Shown one piece after another: positions 1 to 5,746 of a DNA stretch of 5,749 nt. This DNA is from a bacterium. GTDB lineage: Bacteria; UBA9089; JASEGY01. Under the pieces are notes generated by a model that was given only the letters and a program-made list of their open reading frames with translations, was not told the DNA's origin and did no database searches. Every line of letters begins with the position of its first letter. The stretch's first letter is position 1. The stretch is from NCBI GenBank assembly GCA_030019105.1, contig JASEGY010000251.1, positions 1 to 5,749 of the forward strand, in the 5' to 3' direction. Made by a program: the position numbers and the translations under genes.

Positions 1-27
1 AATCTGTATAATCTGTGAAATCTGTGT
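1..27. repeat. Three-copy 9-base tandem repeat downstream of the gene
   Basis: Three direct units occur at 1-9, 10-18 and 19-27: AATCTGTAT, AATCTGTGA and AATCTGTGT, sharing AATCTGT. On the minus strand this reads as repeated ACAGATT. The repeat reaches the window edge and may continue beyond it. It lies 36 bases past the stop codon in a 62-base flank that has no terminator-like hairpin that I can see. Similar short CACAGATT-type repeats are found between genes in some environmental genomes; this is from memory and not verified. Confidence 0.7.
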
Positions 28-62
28 TCCTCTTTTTGTACGGCTGAGTAGTTACACTCCTT

Positions 63-3000
63 TTATTGTTTTACTGTTACCTGGAAAGTTAGAGTATCAG
101 ATGCGCCGGAACCTAAGGTTCCTACATTCCAGATTAAATCCGGTACGCCTGAATCGACCGCCCCTGTGCCGGTAATGCTGCCTGCCTCATAGTTTAGCCC
201 GGCAGGCACCGTGTCGTAGGCAATTACATCCTTTGCCTGACCGGTTCCTATGTTGGTCAGGGTTATCCTGAACTCTACCCTATCACCTGCAATCCCATCG
301 GAATTATCACTGTATTCTGTATTTCTGGTGATATTCCTTACTGTCTTGTTTGTGAGGATGTAGATGTAGGGTGAGGTAACTGTGATGTAATCTGTCATAG
401 TCCTGGAATCACTTCCACATTCTCCACTTACGATCAGGGTAACGGTGTAGGTGCCAGGGGTGGTGTAGGTATGAGTTGGATTCCGGATGGTGGTGTCAGC
501 CGCCCCATCTCCATCTAAGTCCCATGACCAGGAGAGGACATTGCCGGTGGATGAGTCGGCAAAACCGACGCTCAGGGGCACACATCCCGCGGTACCGCTG
601 GCCGTAAAGTCAGCCACAGAGGGAGGACAGGGCGAATAGTAAATGCTAATAGTATCGGCACCGCTGTTGCCGGCATAGTCAGTGGCCGTGACAATAAAGG
701 TGTTGGTGTCAGGAACAAGATCAACATCATCGAAGCTGAAATTGGTGGTATCACCCCTGTTTCCCTTTCCAACATTTATCACGACGACTTTCACGCCGGT
801 TCCGGTATCTGTGCTTGTTCCACTAATACTCACTCGAGATTGCGAGGTGCTTGAACCATCAGATGGAGAAGCGATAATCACGGCAGGCGGGGTATGATCA
901 ATGGTCAGCGGCCCTTTGCTGTAGCTTAAAACCGCCGGATTGACCCCATCGTCAATCTTGCCGTAGACGTAATAAGTTCCTTCCAGCGTCCCGGAGGTGT
1001 CCCAGGAATAGGAATCGGTCTCATCATCCTCGGAAATCCCGCCAGCGATCCGGGTGCCGTCATAGCCGGTATCGTCGCTGTCGTAATAGAGACTGATGGC
1101 AGCGCTTACCTCCGGGCAGTGGTCGAGCCAGGTGATCGGGTATGTCCCATTAGTGGCTGCCCCGGTCTGAGGCGGCTGGTTGATGTAAATCTGCGGCTCG
1201 GCCGGGAAATGGTAGGAGATAGTTAGCCTGGGACTAACAGATGAGGGGTTAGTATATTCACTGCTGTAAAAGAATGAGTCGCCGGCAGCCTCAGGTCTAA
1301 CGAAGAGACCGTAATTAGCCGAACTGCCATTGGCCCAGTCCTGAACAAGGGAGGGTGTGACAGTAAGGGAACACCATTGGTTGACCCCTACTGTTTGAAA
1401 TGAGCCGCAGTCAGTGGCCCTGCGGTCGAAAACAGAGTCCTGCGGGGCTGTATCGCTGGTAGTCCCTAAACCCGAAGAATTCCAGACTATCCCGGTCTTT
1501 CTCGAATTCCAGGTGGCTTCTAATTCCTCCCAGTCCTGAAGGACTCCGTAAGCCTTGAGGGTATGACCGGAAGAAGAGCTTGCCCAGACCTGCATCAGAG
1601 AGATGTTCGCAGAGTCGATAATCGCCCCGGAAGGCAGGCTTGAGATGTTCCATTTGATCAAGAAGCCCTCAGAAGACCTCATAGACTCGATGTTGGAGGA
1701 ATTGCCGTAATTGGTATCTGCATGCATGCTGTAGTAGTCGTCAGAGATAGTTGCATCCTCACAGCCGCTGTATCCTGAAGATGGCAGAGCCCCATTTTGA
1801 AAGGAGACAGTCACTATCTCGGACTTGGTGAAAAGGATATGTCCCTCTGAAACAGCCTCATTTCCGGATGGATCGCTGCTCCTTATCCGAAGCTGGTAGG
1901 TAGTATTGGGCAGGAGTCCGGAGAGATCTATCTGGTGAGAAGTAAGATAGGTTGAATCAGAGGCAGTGGAACCATAAGCCAATGTCTGGCCAAAGTCAAC
2001 GATGGAGTTAGCTATTTCATTGGTTGACCACCGGATGGTAGCTGAACGATCCAGGATATTGAGTATCTCTACGCCTGAGATGACCGGAGGGATTGTATCA
2101 AGGGAGACGGTGGTAAAGCCCTGATCCGACGACAGGGCCAGATTAGCAGACGGGTCAGCAGACCTGACCCGGAAGTGATAGGGAGTGTCAGGCAAGAGGC
2201 CGTGGAGGTCTACCTGGTGGGTCCTGGTCCAGGTAGTATCAAGGGCGCTAAAAGAGCCGTAGGTTTCAGCCGGACCGTATTCTACCTGTGAATTAGAAAG
2301 CTCGTCAGTAGTCCAGGTTATCCTGGCCCCCTCACCGGTGATGAGGGAGACGGTCACATCCGAGATGACCGGCGCAGCCGTATCAAAATAGGCAATCTCA
2401 AGGATGGGCCGCAGTGCGGCATCGGCCTCTTCGTTGGAAGAAAAGAAGTTGACGGTGGTATCATTAAGATCAGTCGTGGCCAAAAGGACACCCTGATTGG
2501 GAAAGCTGTTCTTATTCCAGCCGTCCACGGCTGAAGTTACATCCCAGTTGAACCAGTGGGTGGTAGAAGTAGCCGGATTGACCGTGATGGTATCCAGGGG
2601 GGCGCTCAAGACCGTGGTGATTTCTCCTCCACCAGTGTTGCTCCAGGGAGAATTTCGAGTAAACCAGTCAGCCCCGGTTCGATCCCAATCACCCAGGCCA
2701 TCAGGGTCAGTAATCCGATAGGCGGCCACCTCCTCCTGGATGTAATATTCATTCGGAGAGGAGGGATTGGTATACAACTTCAGGTAGGCAGAAGATATAA
2801 CGGCCTGGGGCGGCAGGTCAGCCAGATCAAAATAGAGCACCGCTGCCCGCCTGTAGGCAGGATCTGCCACATAACCGGGAGTCACCCACAGTTGGTCAAG
2901 GGTAGGATAACTGTCTGTTCCGTTGATAATAAAGGAGGTATCAAAACAGGTCCCGGGATGATCAGATTGGGAGTTCTCACCCCAGATTTCAGAAGTAGTA

Positions 3001-5660
3001 AAGGTTTGGTCGCTTGATACGGCTTCATTGGCCTGGGGCGAACCGTCCCGGCTCTTTACCCGGAAGTGGTAGGTGGTATGGTGATCAAGGCCGGTTAGAA
3101 TAATAGAATGAGCCGTCGCCAGGGTGGGATCAGTGGTCTGATTTCCGTAGCCGGTGTCCGGGCCGTATTCTACGGTGGAAGTAGATGGTTCATCGGTTTG
3201 CCAGGTGATAGTCGCCTGGTCGTTACTAATATTAGAGACAACTATGTCTGAAATAACCGGCGCGGTGATATCCGCTTCAATAGGAAATGCAAAGTGGATA
3301 ACCAGTTCCGGTCTCAGGGCTTCATCATAATGATGGTGTCCATACCAGGAATTCACTTCATCTACTTCATCCTCCTGTTTCAGGAGAAAGCCGTAGTCCG
3401 GCCATGTCTCACTCCTTACCCCCTGGACATAAGGGGTAACATCCCACTGCCTCCAGAGATCGATCCGGCCGTCGCTTAAATCTACAACCGAGATGGGGCC
3501 TGTCTCTACATCGTCTCCACCTCCTGGTACGGACCAGGGGCTATCCCAGCAGACCGTGGCCGGATCGAAAGGTTTATTAAGGGCAAAGACCTGTATCCGG
3601 CCATATTGGCCCTGAAATGAGCCGTTTGCAGTCTGATATAATCTCAATTCGGCGCCGGTGATATTATTGGCCGGGGAGATTGAAGAAAGTATGTCCGACA
3701 GGCCATCAAAGGAGACGGCCTGCCTGTTTATGTCGCCGATCAGGCCAACCCATCCTGAGGCGTCTTCCGGGGGATAATAATTCTGGTCAGAATCTCCCTG
3801 GCGCAGGCGACAGAGGACATTGCCTGTATAGCCCTGCCAGCCATTCTTCAGTCTTATTACATTTGACCCCTCTTTGACCGTTACCTTAATCCGGTCAGAA
3901 CTCAGGCACCCATTGTTATCCACAACCTTAAGCATGACATCATAGCTACCGACCTCAAAGGGCAGGGTAATTATCTGTCCTGTCCCTAATTCCTTTCCTT
4001 CATCAGGGTTGACGCCGGTAATATCATACCAGATATAGTTGGTCACAGTTCCATCCGGATCAGAGGAAGCAGAGCCGTCAAGGAATACATCCTCCTGCCA
4101 GTTATCATCCGAGTCTACAAGGATAATGTTACTGCCGGCATTAGCCGCAGGACATTGATTGCTTGGTGATTCCCGATACTCATAACATCCGGCATCTATC
4201 CCGCCTGCTCTGGAATTGCCTCTTAAGTCCTGGGAAGGGGCATCTGTATCTGCCCCAAAGTTTATGACCGGGCTGGTTAGGAGATGATCAAAGTTGAATC
4301 TTTCCGGTGTCGAGGTATAAGCCAATGAAACATCGGCAAACTTCGGATCCGTATAGATATTACCGCTCATCGAGTCGCTCTGACTTTCGGCCTGGACAAG
4401 GGTCAAGAGTTGGTCCTTAAGCTTTACTGCTGTCTGGGCGCTTCCCTCTGTCCGGTAAATGATATTATTTTCAATAGTCGTTCCGGCAAAATGCCTCTCC
4501 TGGAGCATCTCTATCGGGGCCGTTCCTCCCAAACTTCCGCCGATGAGGATGTTATTTCTGATGATGTTGCCGGTATAGGTGAAATTGCTTCCTGAACTCT
4601 CATTAAAGTGGATAGCAGCCGCATCATTAGACTTTGACCAGATTGTATTGTTTATGATCTTGTTGTTGTCTGTTGATCGAATGCCAGGAATATTATTGCC
4701 ATCATAATCAGCCTCGGGATAATTATATAAGATAATGCCATAGGTTTCGTTATTGAAGATGAGGTTGTTTCTGAAGGTGGAGTTGCAGACACCATTTATG
4801 GCAGAGATGCCGCCCAGAGTATTGCTGTGGAATATGCAGTTCTCTACGGTTAGATTATCGCAGGCCCCGTTGAATTGGATCCCATGCCGGCCATTCCTGT
4901 AGGAGATGCAGCCCCGGACGGTTATATTGCAACTGTGATAGGAGTTAGGATAATAACCGTTCAGGTAGATACCGTGGGTGCCGTTGTCATGGAAGACACA
5001 ATTTTCAATCAACACATCATGCTCTCCATCGGTAAACATGCCGCGGCTATTGTGCCTTGACTCAATATTTCTGAAGGTGGCATGATGAAAGCGGAAGCCA
5101 TCAAAACTGCCATCCTCCACAATAAATCCATCATAGATGATATAATTACCTGCCCCCAGGGCCGTATTCTCGGCAGTAAGTATTACCTTCTCTCCTGGAT
5201 AGGCTAAAGCTGCGACCGGTTTTGTGTCTGTGCCTATGCCGCCTACTCCCACACCATCGGAATAATTCCCCTCCCGAAAGATGACCATATCTCCTGGTTG
5301 CAGAAGGTTGTGGACCACACCCCACAAAGTAGCATAAGGCTTGTTGATATTATCTACCTCGCCGGTAGTGTCACTTCCATCTTTGGCAATAAAGAAGATG
5401 CGGTCAGGATTATAGCCTAAGTGGCTGAGGAAGTTATCCAGGGTGCCATATTTGGTCAGGATGGTAGCCGGCGTATTTACACCCGAGTCACTATCATCCG
5501 CATCAGGCCCAAAGGGAGAGGCCACTCCATAGCCGTCACAGTCCCTGTCAATATAATAGGCATTGGTGCAGCCTTTGCCTATTGGAGTGTAAGAATCGGC
5601 AAAAGCAAGGCTCGTGTTTAAAAAGAGCGTCACAAGTCCGTAGATAAAAATATTCCTCAA
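63..5660 (-). CDS. Giant secreted multidomain protein: MopE-like motif, parallel beta-helix, PKD, DNRLRE x3, Fn3 x3, Ig-like x2, PKD, DUF11
   Basis: The frame is open from an ATG at 5711 to a TAA at 63-65, giving 1,882 codons. I prefer the in-frame TTG at 5658-5660 as start. AAGGAG lies 7 bases before it, and the product then begins directly with a Sec signal peptide ending in AFA. The ATG at 5711 has no visible ribosome site. Domain order: signal peptide 18-38, MopE-like Asp motif 53-82, beta-helix 103-515, PKD 518-614, DNRLRE 617-808, Fn3 816-907, DNRLRE 912-1109, Fn3 1111-1202, Fn3 1206-1297, DNRLRE 1299-1501, Ig-like 1504-1605, Ig-like 1606-1693, PKD 1697-1780, DUF11 1782-1880. In known proteins these modules act outside the cell in polysaccharide binding, adhesion or matrix work. 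A role in binding or processing a glycan is inferred; no catalytic residues are proven. There is no LPXTG, C-terminal membrane helix or PEP-CTERM tail. No neighbouring gene is visible, so operon context is unknown. The existence of the gene is nearly certain, the start is about 70% sure, and the substrate is unknown. Confidence 0.95.
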   Translation of the reverse strand: MRNIFIYGLVTLFLNTSLAFADSYTPIGKGCTNAYYIDRDCDGYGVASPFGPDADDSDSGVNTPATILTKYGTLDNFLSHLGYNPDRIFFIAKDGSDTTGEVDNINKPYATLWGVVHNLLQPGDMVIFREGNYSDGVGVGGIGTDTKPVAALAYPGEKVILTAENTALGAGNYIIYDGFIVEDGSFDGFRFHHATFRNIESRHNSRGMFTDGEHDVLIENCVFHDNGTHGIYLNGYYPNSYHSCNITVRGCISYRNGRHGIQFNGACDNLTVENCIFHSNTLGGISAINGVCNSTFRNNLIFNNETYGIILYNYPEADYDGNNIPGIRSTDNNKIINNTIWSKSNDAAAIHFNESSGSNFTYTGNIIRNNILIGGSLGGTAPIEMLQERHFAGTTIENNIIYRTEGSAQTAVKLKDQLLTLVQAESQSDSMSGNIYTDPKFADVSLAYTSTPERFNFDHLLTSPVINFGADTDAPSQDLRGNSRAGGIDAGCYEYRESPSNQCPAANAGSNIILVDSDDNWQEDVFLDGSASSDPDGTVTNYIWYDITGVNPDEGKELGTGQIITLPFEVGSYDVMLKVVDNNGCLSSDRIKVTVKEGSNVIRLKNGWQGYTGNVLCRLRQGDSDQNYYPPEDASGWVGLIGDINRQAVSFDGLSDILSSISPANNITGAELRLYQTANGSFQGQYGRIQVFALNKPFDPATVCWDSPWSVPGGGDDVETGPISVVDLSDGRIDLWRQWDVTPYVQGVRSETWPDYGFLLKQEDEVDEVNSWYGHHHYDEALRPELVIHFAFPIEADITAPVISDIVVSNISNDQATITWQTDEPSTSTVEYGPDTGYGNQTTDPTLATAHSIILTGLDHHTTYHFRVKSRDGSPQANEAVSSDQTFTTSEIWGENSQSDHPGTCFDTSFIINGTDSYPTLDQLWVTPGYVADPAYRRAAVLYFDLADLPPQAVISSAYLKLYTNPSSPNEYYIQEEVAAYRITDPDGLGDWDRTGADWFTRNSPWSNTGGGEITTVLSAPLDTITVNPATSTTHWFNWDVTSAVDGWNKNSFPNQGVLLATTDLNDTTVNFFSSNEEADAALRPILEIAYFDTAAPVISDVTVSLITGEGARITWTTDELSNSQVEYGPAETYGSFSALDTTWTRTHQVDLHGLLPDTPYHFRVRSADPSANLALSSDQGFTTVSLDTIPPVISGVEILNILDRSATIRWSTNEIANSIVDFGQTLAYGSTASDSTYLTSHQIDLSGLLPNTTYQLRIRSSDPSGNEAVSEGHILFTKSEIVTVSFQNGALPSSGYSGCEDATISDDYYSMHADTNYGNSSNIESMRSSEGFLIKWNISSLPSGAIIDSANISLMQVWASSSSGHTLKAYGVLQDWEELEATWNSRKTGIVWNSSGLGTTSDTAPQDSVFDRRATDCGSFQTVGVNQWCSLTVTPSLVQDWANGSSANYGLFVRPEAAGDSFFYSSEYTNPSSVSPRLTISYHFPAEPQIYINQPPQTGAATNGTYPITWLDHCPEVSAAISLYYDSDDTGYDGTRIAGGISEDDETDSYSWDTSGTLEGTYYVYGKIDDGVNPAVLSYSKGPLTIDHTPPAVIIASPSDGSSTSQSRVSISGTSTDTGTGVKVVVINVGKGNRGDTTNFSFDDVDLVPDTNTFIVTATDYAGNSGADTISIYYSPCPPSVADFTASGTAGCVPLSVGFADSSTGNVLSWSWDLDGDGAADTTIRNPTHTYTTPGTYTVTLIVSGECGSDSRTMTDYITVTSPYIYILTNKTVRNITRNTEYSDNSDGIAGDRVEFRITLTNIGTGQAKDVIAYDTVPAGLNYEAGSITGTGAVDSGVPDLIWNVGTLGSGASDTLTFQVTVKQ
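72..368 (-). other. DUF11-type (conserved repeat) domain, C-terminal, apparently short
   Basis: Residues 1782-1880 contain GDRVEFRITLTNIGTGQAKD (1809-1828), the DTVPAGLNYEAGS segment (1833-1845), LIWNVGTLGSGASDTLTFQV (1859-1878) and end TVKQ. The N-G-T...A..V...D..PAGL.Y and W..G.L..G.S.TL.F.V pattern is the DUF11 hallmark, seen in surface proteins of bacteria and archaea. The usual last strand with NTA is missing, since the stop codon comes right after the penultimate strand. Confidence 0.85.
372..623 (-). other. PKD domain 2
   Basis: Residues 1697-1780 show a textbook PKD: ADFTASGTAGCVPLSVGFAD (1700-1719), SWSWDLDGDGAADTT (1727-1741) and NPTHTYTTPGTYTVTLIVSG (1744-1763). The core carries DLDGDG (Asp1731, Asp1733, Asp1735), an EF-hand-like calcium loop variant of the usual WDFGDG. 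It links the Ig-like domains to the C-terminal DUF11 domain. Confidence 0.93.
633..896 (-). other. Bacterial Ig-like domain (glucodextranase-B-like type)
   Basis: Residues 1606-1693 begin HTPPAVIIASPSDGSST (1606-1622), then SRVSISGTSTDTGTGVKVVV (1625-1644), and end with DLVPDTNTFIVTATDYAGN (1664-1682) and DTISIYY. The opening PP.V.I.SP.DGS and the closing G.N...V.A.D.AGN are typical of Ig-like spacers in bacterial glycoside hydrolases and adhesins. It is structural rather than catalytic. Confidence 0.75.
897..1202 (-). other. Ig-like domain with acidic loops
   Basis: Residues 1504-1605 contain GTYPITWLDHCPE (1522-1534), the acidic stretch SLYYDSDDTGYDGT (1540-1553), ISEDDETDSYSWDTS (1559-1573), EGTYYVYGKIDDG (1577-1589) and a last strand KGPLTI. 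The pattern recurs in multidomain bacterial surface proteins, but I cannot name a Pfam family for it. The Asp-rich loops could hold calcium; that is inference. Confidence 0.6.
1209..1817 (-). other. DNRLRE (CBM96-like) domain 3
   Basis: Residues 1299-1501 include the N-terminal landmark ATISDDYYSMHADTNYG (1320-1336), close to the usual D.yl......NyG opening of the family. FLIKWNISSLPSGAIIDSA (1350-1368), ATWNSR (1399-1404), SLTVTPSLVQDW (1448-1459), YGLFVRPE (1467-1474) and SPRLTISYHF (1493-1502) follow. It is the most canonical of the three copies at its N-terminus and is diverged from domains 1 and 2. Confidence 0.87.
1821..2096 (-). other. Fibronectin type III-like domain 3
   Basis: Residues 1206-1297 run from TIPPVISGVEILNIL through ATIRWSTNEIANSIVDFG (1224-1241) and GLLPNTTYQLRIRSSDPSGN (1265-1284). 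It is directly tandem with Fn3 domain 2 and keeps the same motifs with more change (STNE for TTDE, VDFG for VEYG). This suggests an older or faster-diverging copy. Confidence 0.87.
2106..2381 (-). other. Fibronectin type III-like domain 2
   Basis: Residues 1111-1202 run from TAAPVISDVTVSLITGEG through ARITWTTDELSNSQVEYG (1129-1146), GLLPDTPYHFRVRSADPS (1171-1188) and SSDQGFTT. It matches Fn3 domain 1 across its whole length, including the WxTDExSxSxVEYG and YHFRV motifs. It is the second half of the duplicated DNRLRE-Fn3 unit. Confidence 0.88.
2385..2978 (-). other. DNRLRE (CBM96-like) domain 2
   Basis: Residues 912-1109 carry the family landmarks: SAYLKLYTN (974-982), a NSPWSNTGGGE segment (1020-1030) parallel to the DSPWSVPGGGD of domain 1, NWDVTSAVDGW (1055-1065), QGVLLATTD (1073-1081) and ALRPILEIAYF (1099-1109). 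Its similarity to domain 1 together with the Fn3 that follows points to duplication of a combined unit. Confidence 0.85.
2991..3266 (-). other. Fibronectin type III-like domain 1
   Basis: Residues 816-907 run from TAPVISDIVVSNIS through ATITWQTDEPSTSTVEYG (833-850), the GLDHHTTYHFRVKSRD segment (874-889) and a final SSDQTFTTSE. The TW.TDE.S.S.VEYG and GL...T.YHFRV motifs define the Fn3 subtype also found at the N-terminus of purple acid phosphatases and in many bacterial surface proteins. It acts as a spacer between DNRLRE 1 and DNRLRE 2. Confidence 0.88.
3288..3863 (-). other. DNRLRE (disaggregatase-related, CBM96-like) domain 1
   Basis: Residues 617-808 show the hallmarks of the family: the predicted strand ITGAELRLYQT (684-694), a CWDSPW segment (721-726), WDVTPYVQG (756-764), YGFLLKQ (773-779) and the closing ALRPELVIHF (798-807). 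The domain is related to the C-terminal repeat of Methanosarcina disaggregatase (PF06848). Some members have been classed as carbohydrate-binding family CBM96 with alginate binding. Glycan binding is likely, but the ligand is unknown. Confidence 0.8.
3870..4160 (-). other. PKD domain 1
   Basis: Residues 518-614 show the PKD pattern: CPAANAG, then FLDGSASSDPDGTVTNYIWY (543-562), then VGSYDVMLKVVDNNGC (587-602) and a final strand KVTV. The canonical WDFGDG core is replaced by IWYDITG, a common variant in bacterial surface proteins. PKD domains are extracellular Ig-fold spacers or binding modules. This one joins the beta-helix to the first DNRLRE domain. Confidence 0.85.
4167..5405 (-). other. 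Right-handed parallel beta-helix domain
   Basis: Residues 103-515 begin with the usual cap, IFFIAKDGSD then NKPYATLW then LQPGDMVIFREGNY, as in DUF1565 or pectate-lyase-like proteins. At least seven coils of about 22-30 residues follow, each with an Asn/Cys-hydrophobic-hydrophobic pattern: ENCVFHDN (236-243), RGCISYRN (266-273), ENCIFHSN (290-297), RNNLIFNN (314-321), INNTIWSK (353-360), RNNILIGG (385-392) and ENNIIYRT (414-421). Two weaker coils precede them at about 190-230. The domain closes with GGIDAGCYEY (503-512), matching the DxGxYE ending common in this fold. Relatives include polysaccharide lyases, epimerases and disaggregatase. The catalytic status here is unknown. Confidence 0.9.
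5466..5555 (-). other. MopE-like / thrombospondin-3-like Asp-rich metal-binding motif
   Basis: Residues 53-82 start with Tyr-Ile-Asp-Arg-Asp-Cys-Asp-Gly-Tyr-Gly, a DxDxDG loop (Asp55, Asp57, Asp59). A second acidic cluster follows (Asp70, Asp72, Asp73, Asp75) and the motif ends in VNTPAT. This resembles the putative metal-binding repeat named after MopE (Pfam PF11617), usually written YxDxDGDG, then DCDD, then VxPxA. Here the usual second-half Cys is replaced by Ala71, so the match is divergent. Calcium or another divalent metal is the likely ligand, by family analogy only. Confidence 0.6.
5598..5660 (-). other. Sec signal peptide
   Basis: Residues 18-38 have a short basic start (Met from TTG, then Arg19), a hydrophobic core IFIYGLVTLFL, and an Ala-x-Ala cleavage site at 36-38 just before Asp39-Ser40. 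This is a canonical signal peptidase I pattern. There is no lipobox cysteine, so the protein is not expected to be a lipoprotein. The mature protein would begin near Asp39 outside the inner membrane. Confidence 0.85.
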
Positions 5661-5667
5661 AATATCT

Positions 5668-5673
5668 CTCCTT
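5668..5673 (-). promoter_or_regulatory. Shine-Dalgarno site deciding a TTG start
   Basis: The minus strand reads AAGGAG here, followed by a 7-base spacer and then TTG at 5660. This is near-ideal strength and spacing. The upstream ATG at 5711 has no comparable purine-rich site in the 38 available bases before it. If the ATG were the start, this site would be translated as a tandem pair of rare-type arginine codons (AGG AGA), which fits non-coding leader better than protein. Confidence 0.75.
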
Positions 5674-5731
5674 AATAAAAACCCTATTTTCTCCCTATTA
5701 CTCCATTCCATTTGATTTTAGTGGTTTGGAT

Positions 5732-5746
5732 AGAAACCAGGTTTCT
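5732..5746. repeat. Palindrome upstream of the gene
   Basis: AGAAACCAGGTTTCT is a perfect inverted repeat of 7 + 7 bases around a single central A. A third related arm, TGGTTT at 5722-5727, could instead pair with AAACCA at 5734-5739 across a 6-base loop. It lies 72 to 86 bases before the TTG start in the leader or promoter region. It could be an operator, an mRNA hairpin or a dispersed intergenic repeat, and the window alone cannot decide. Confidence 0.55.

Noticed and set aside
1..27. CRISPR array
   Set aside because: The repeat unit is only 9 bases with no spacers between copies, so it is a simple tandem repeat.
28..62. Rho-independent terminator after the stop codon
   Set aside because: I found no GC-rich hairpin followed by a T-run on the minus strand in this short flank.
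2556..3017. Plus-strand open frame of 153 codons opposite the DNRLRE 2 region
   Set aside because: It lies wholly antisense to well-supported domain sequence. The product is low in recognisable motifs and rich in Gly, Arg and Ile, as expected from a shadow frame, and the minus-strand domains explain the DNA fully.
5643..5672. Twin-arginine (Tat) export motif, RRDIL at residues 14-18
   Set aside because: It would exist only if translation began at the ATG at 5711. The two arginine codons are the AGG AGA of the Shine-Dalgarno site for the TTG start, so the motif is probably an accident of reading the ribosome site as protein.
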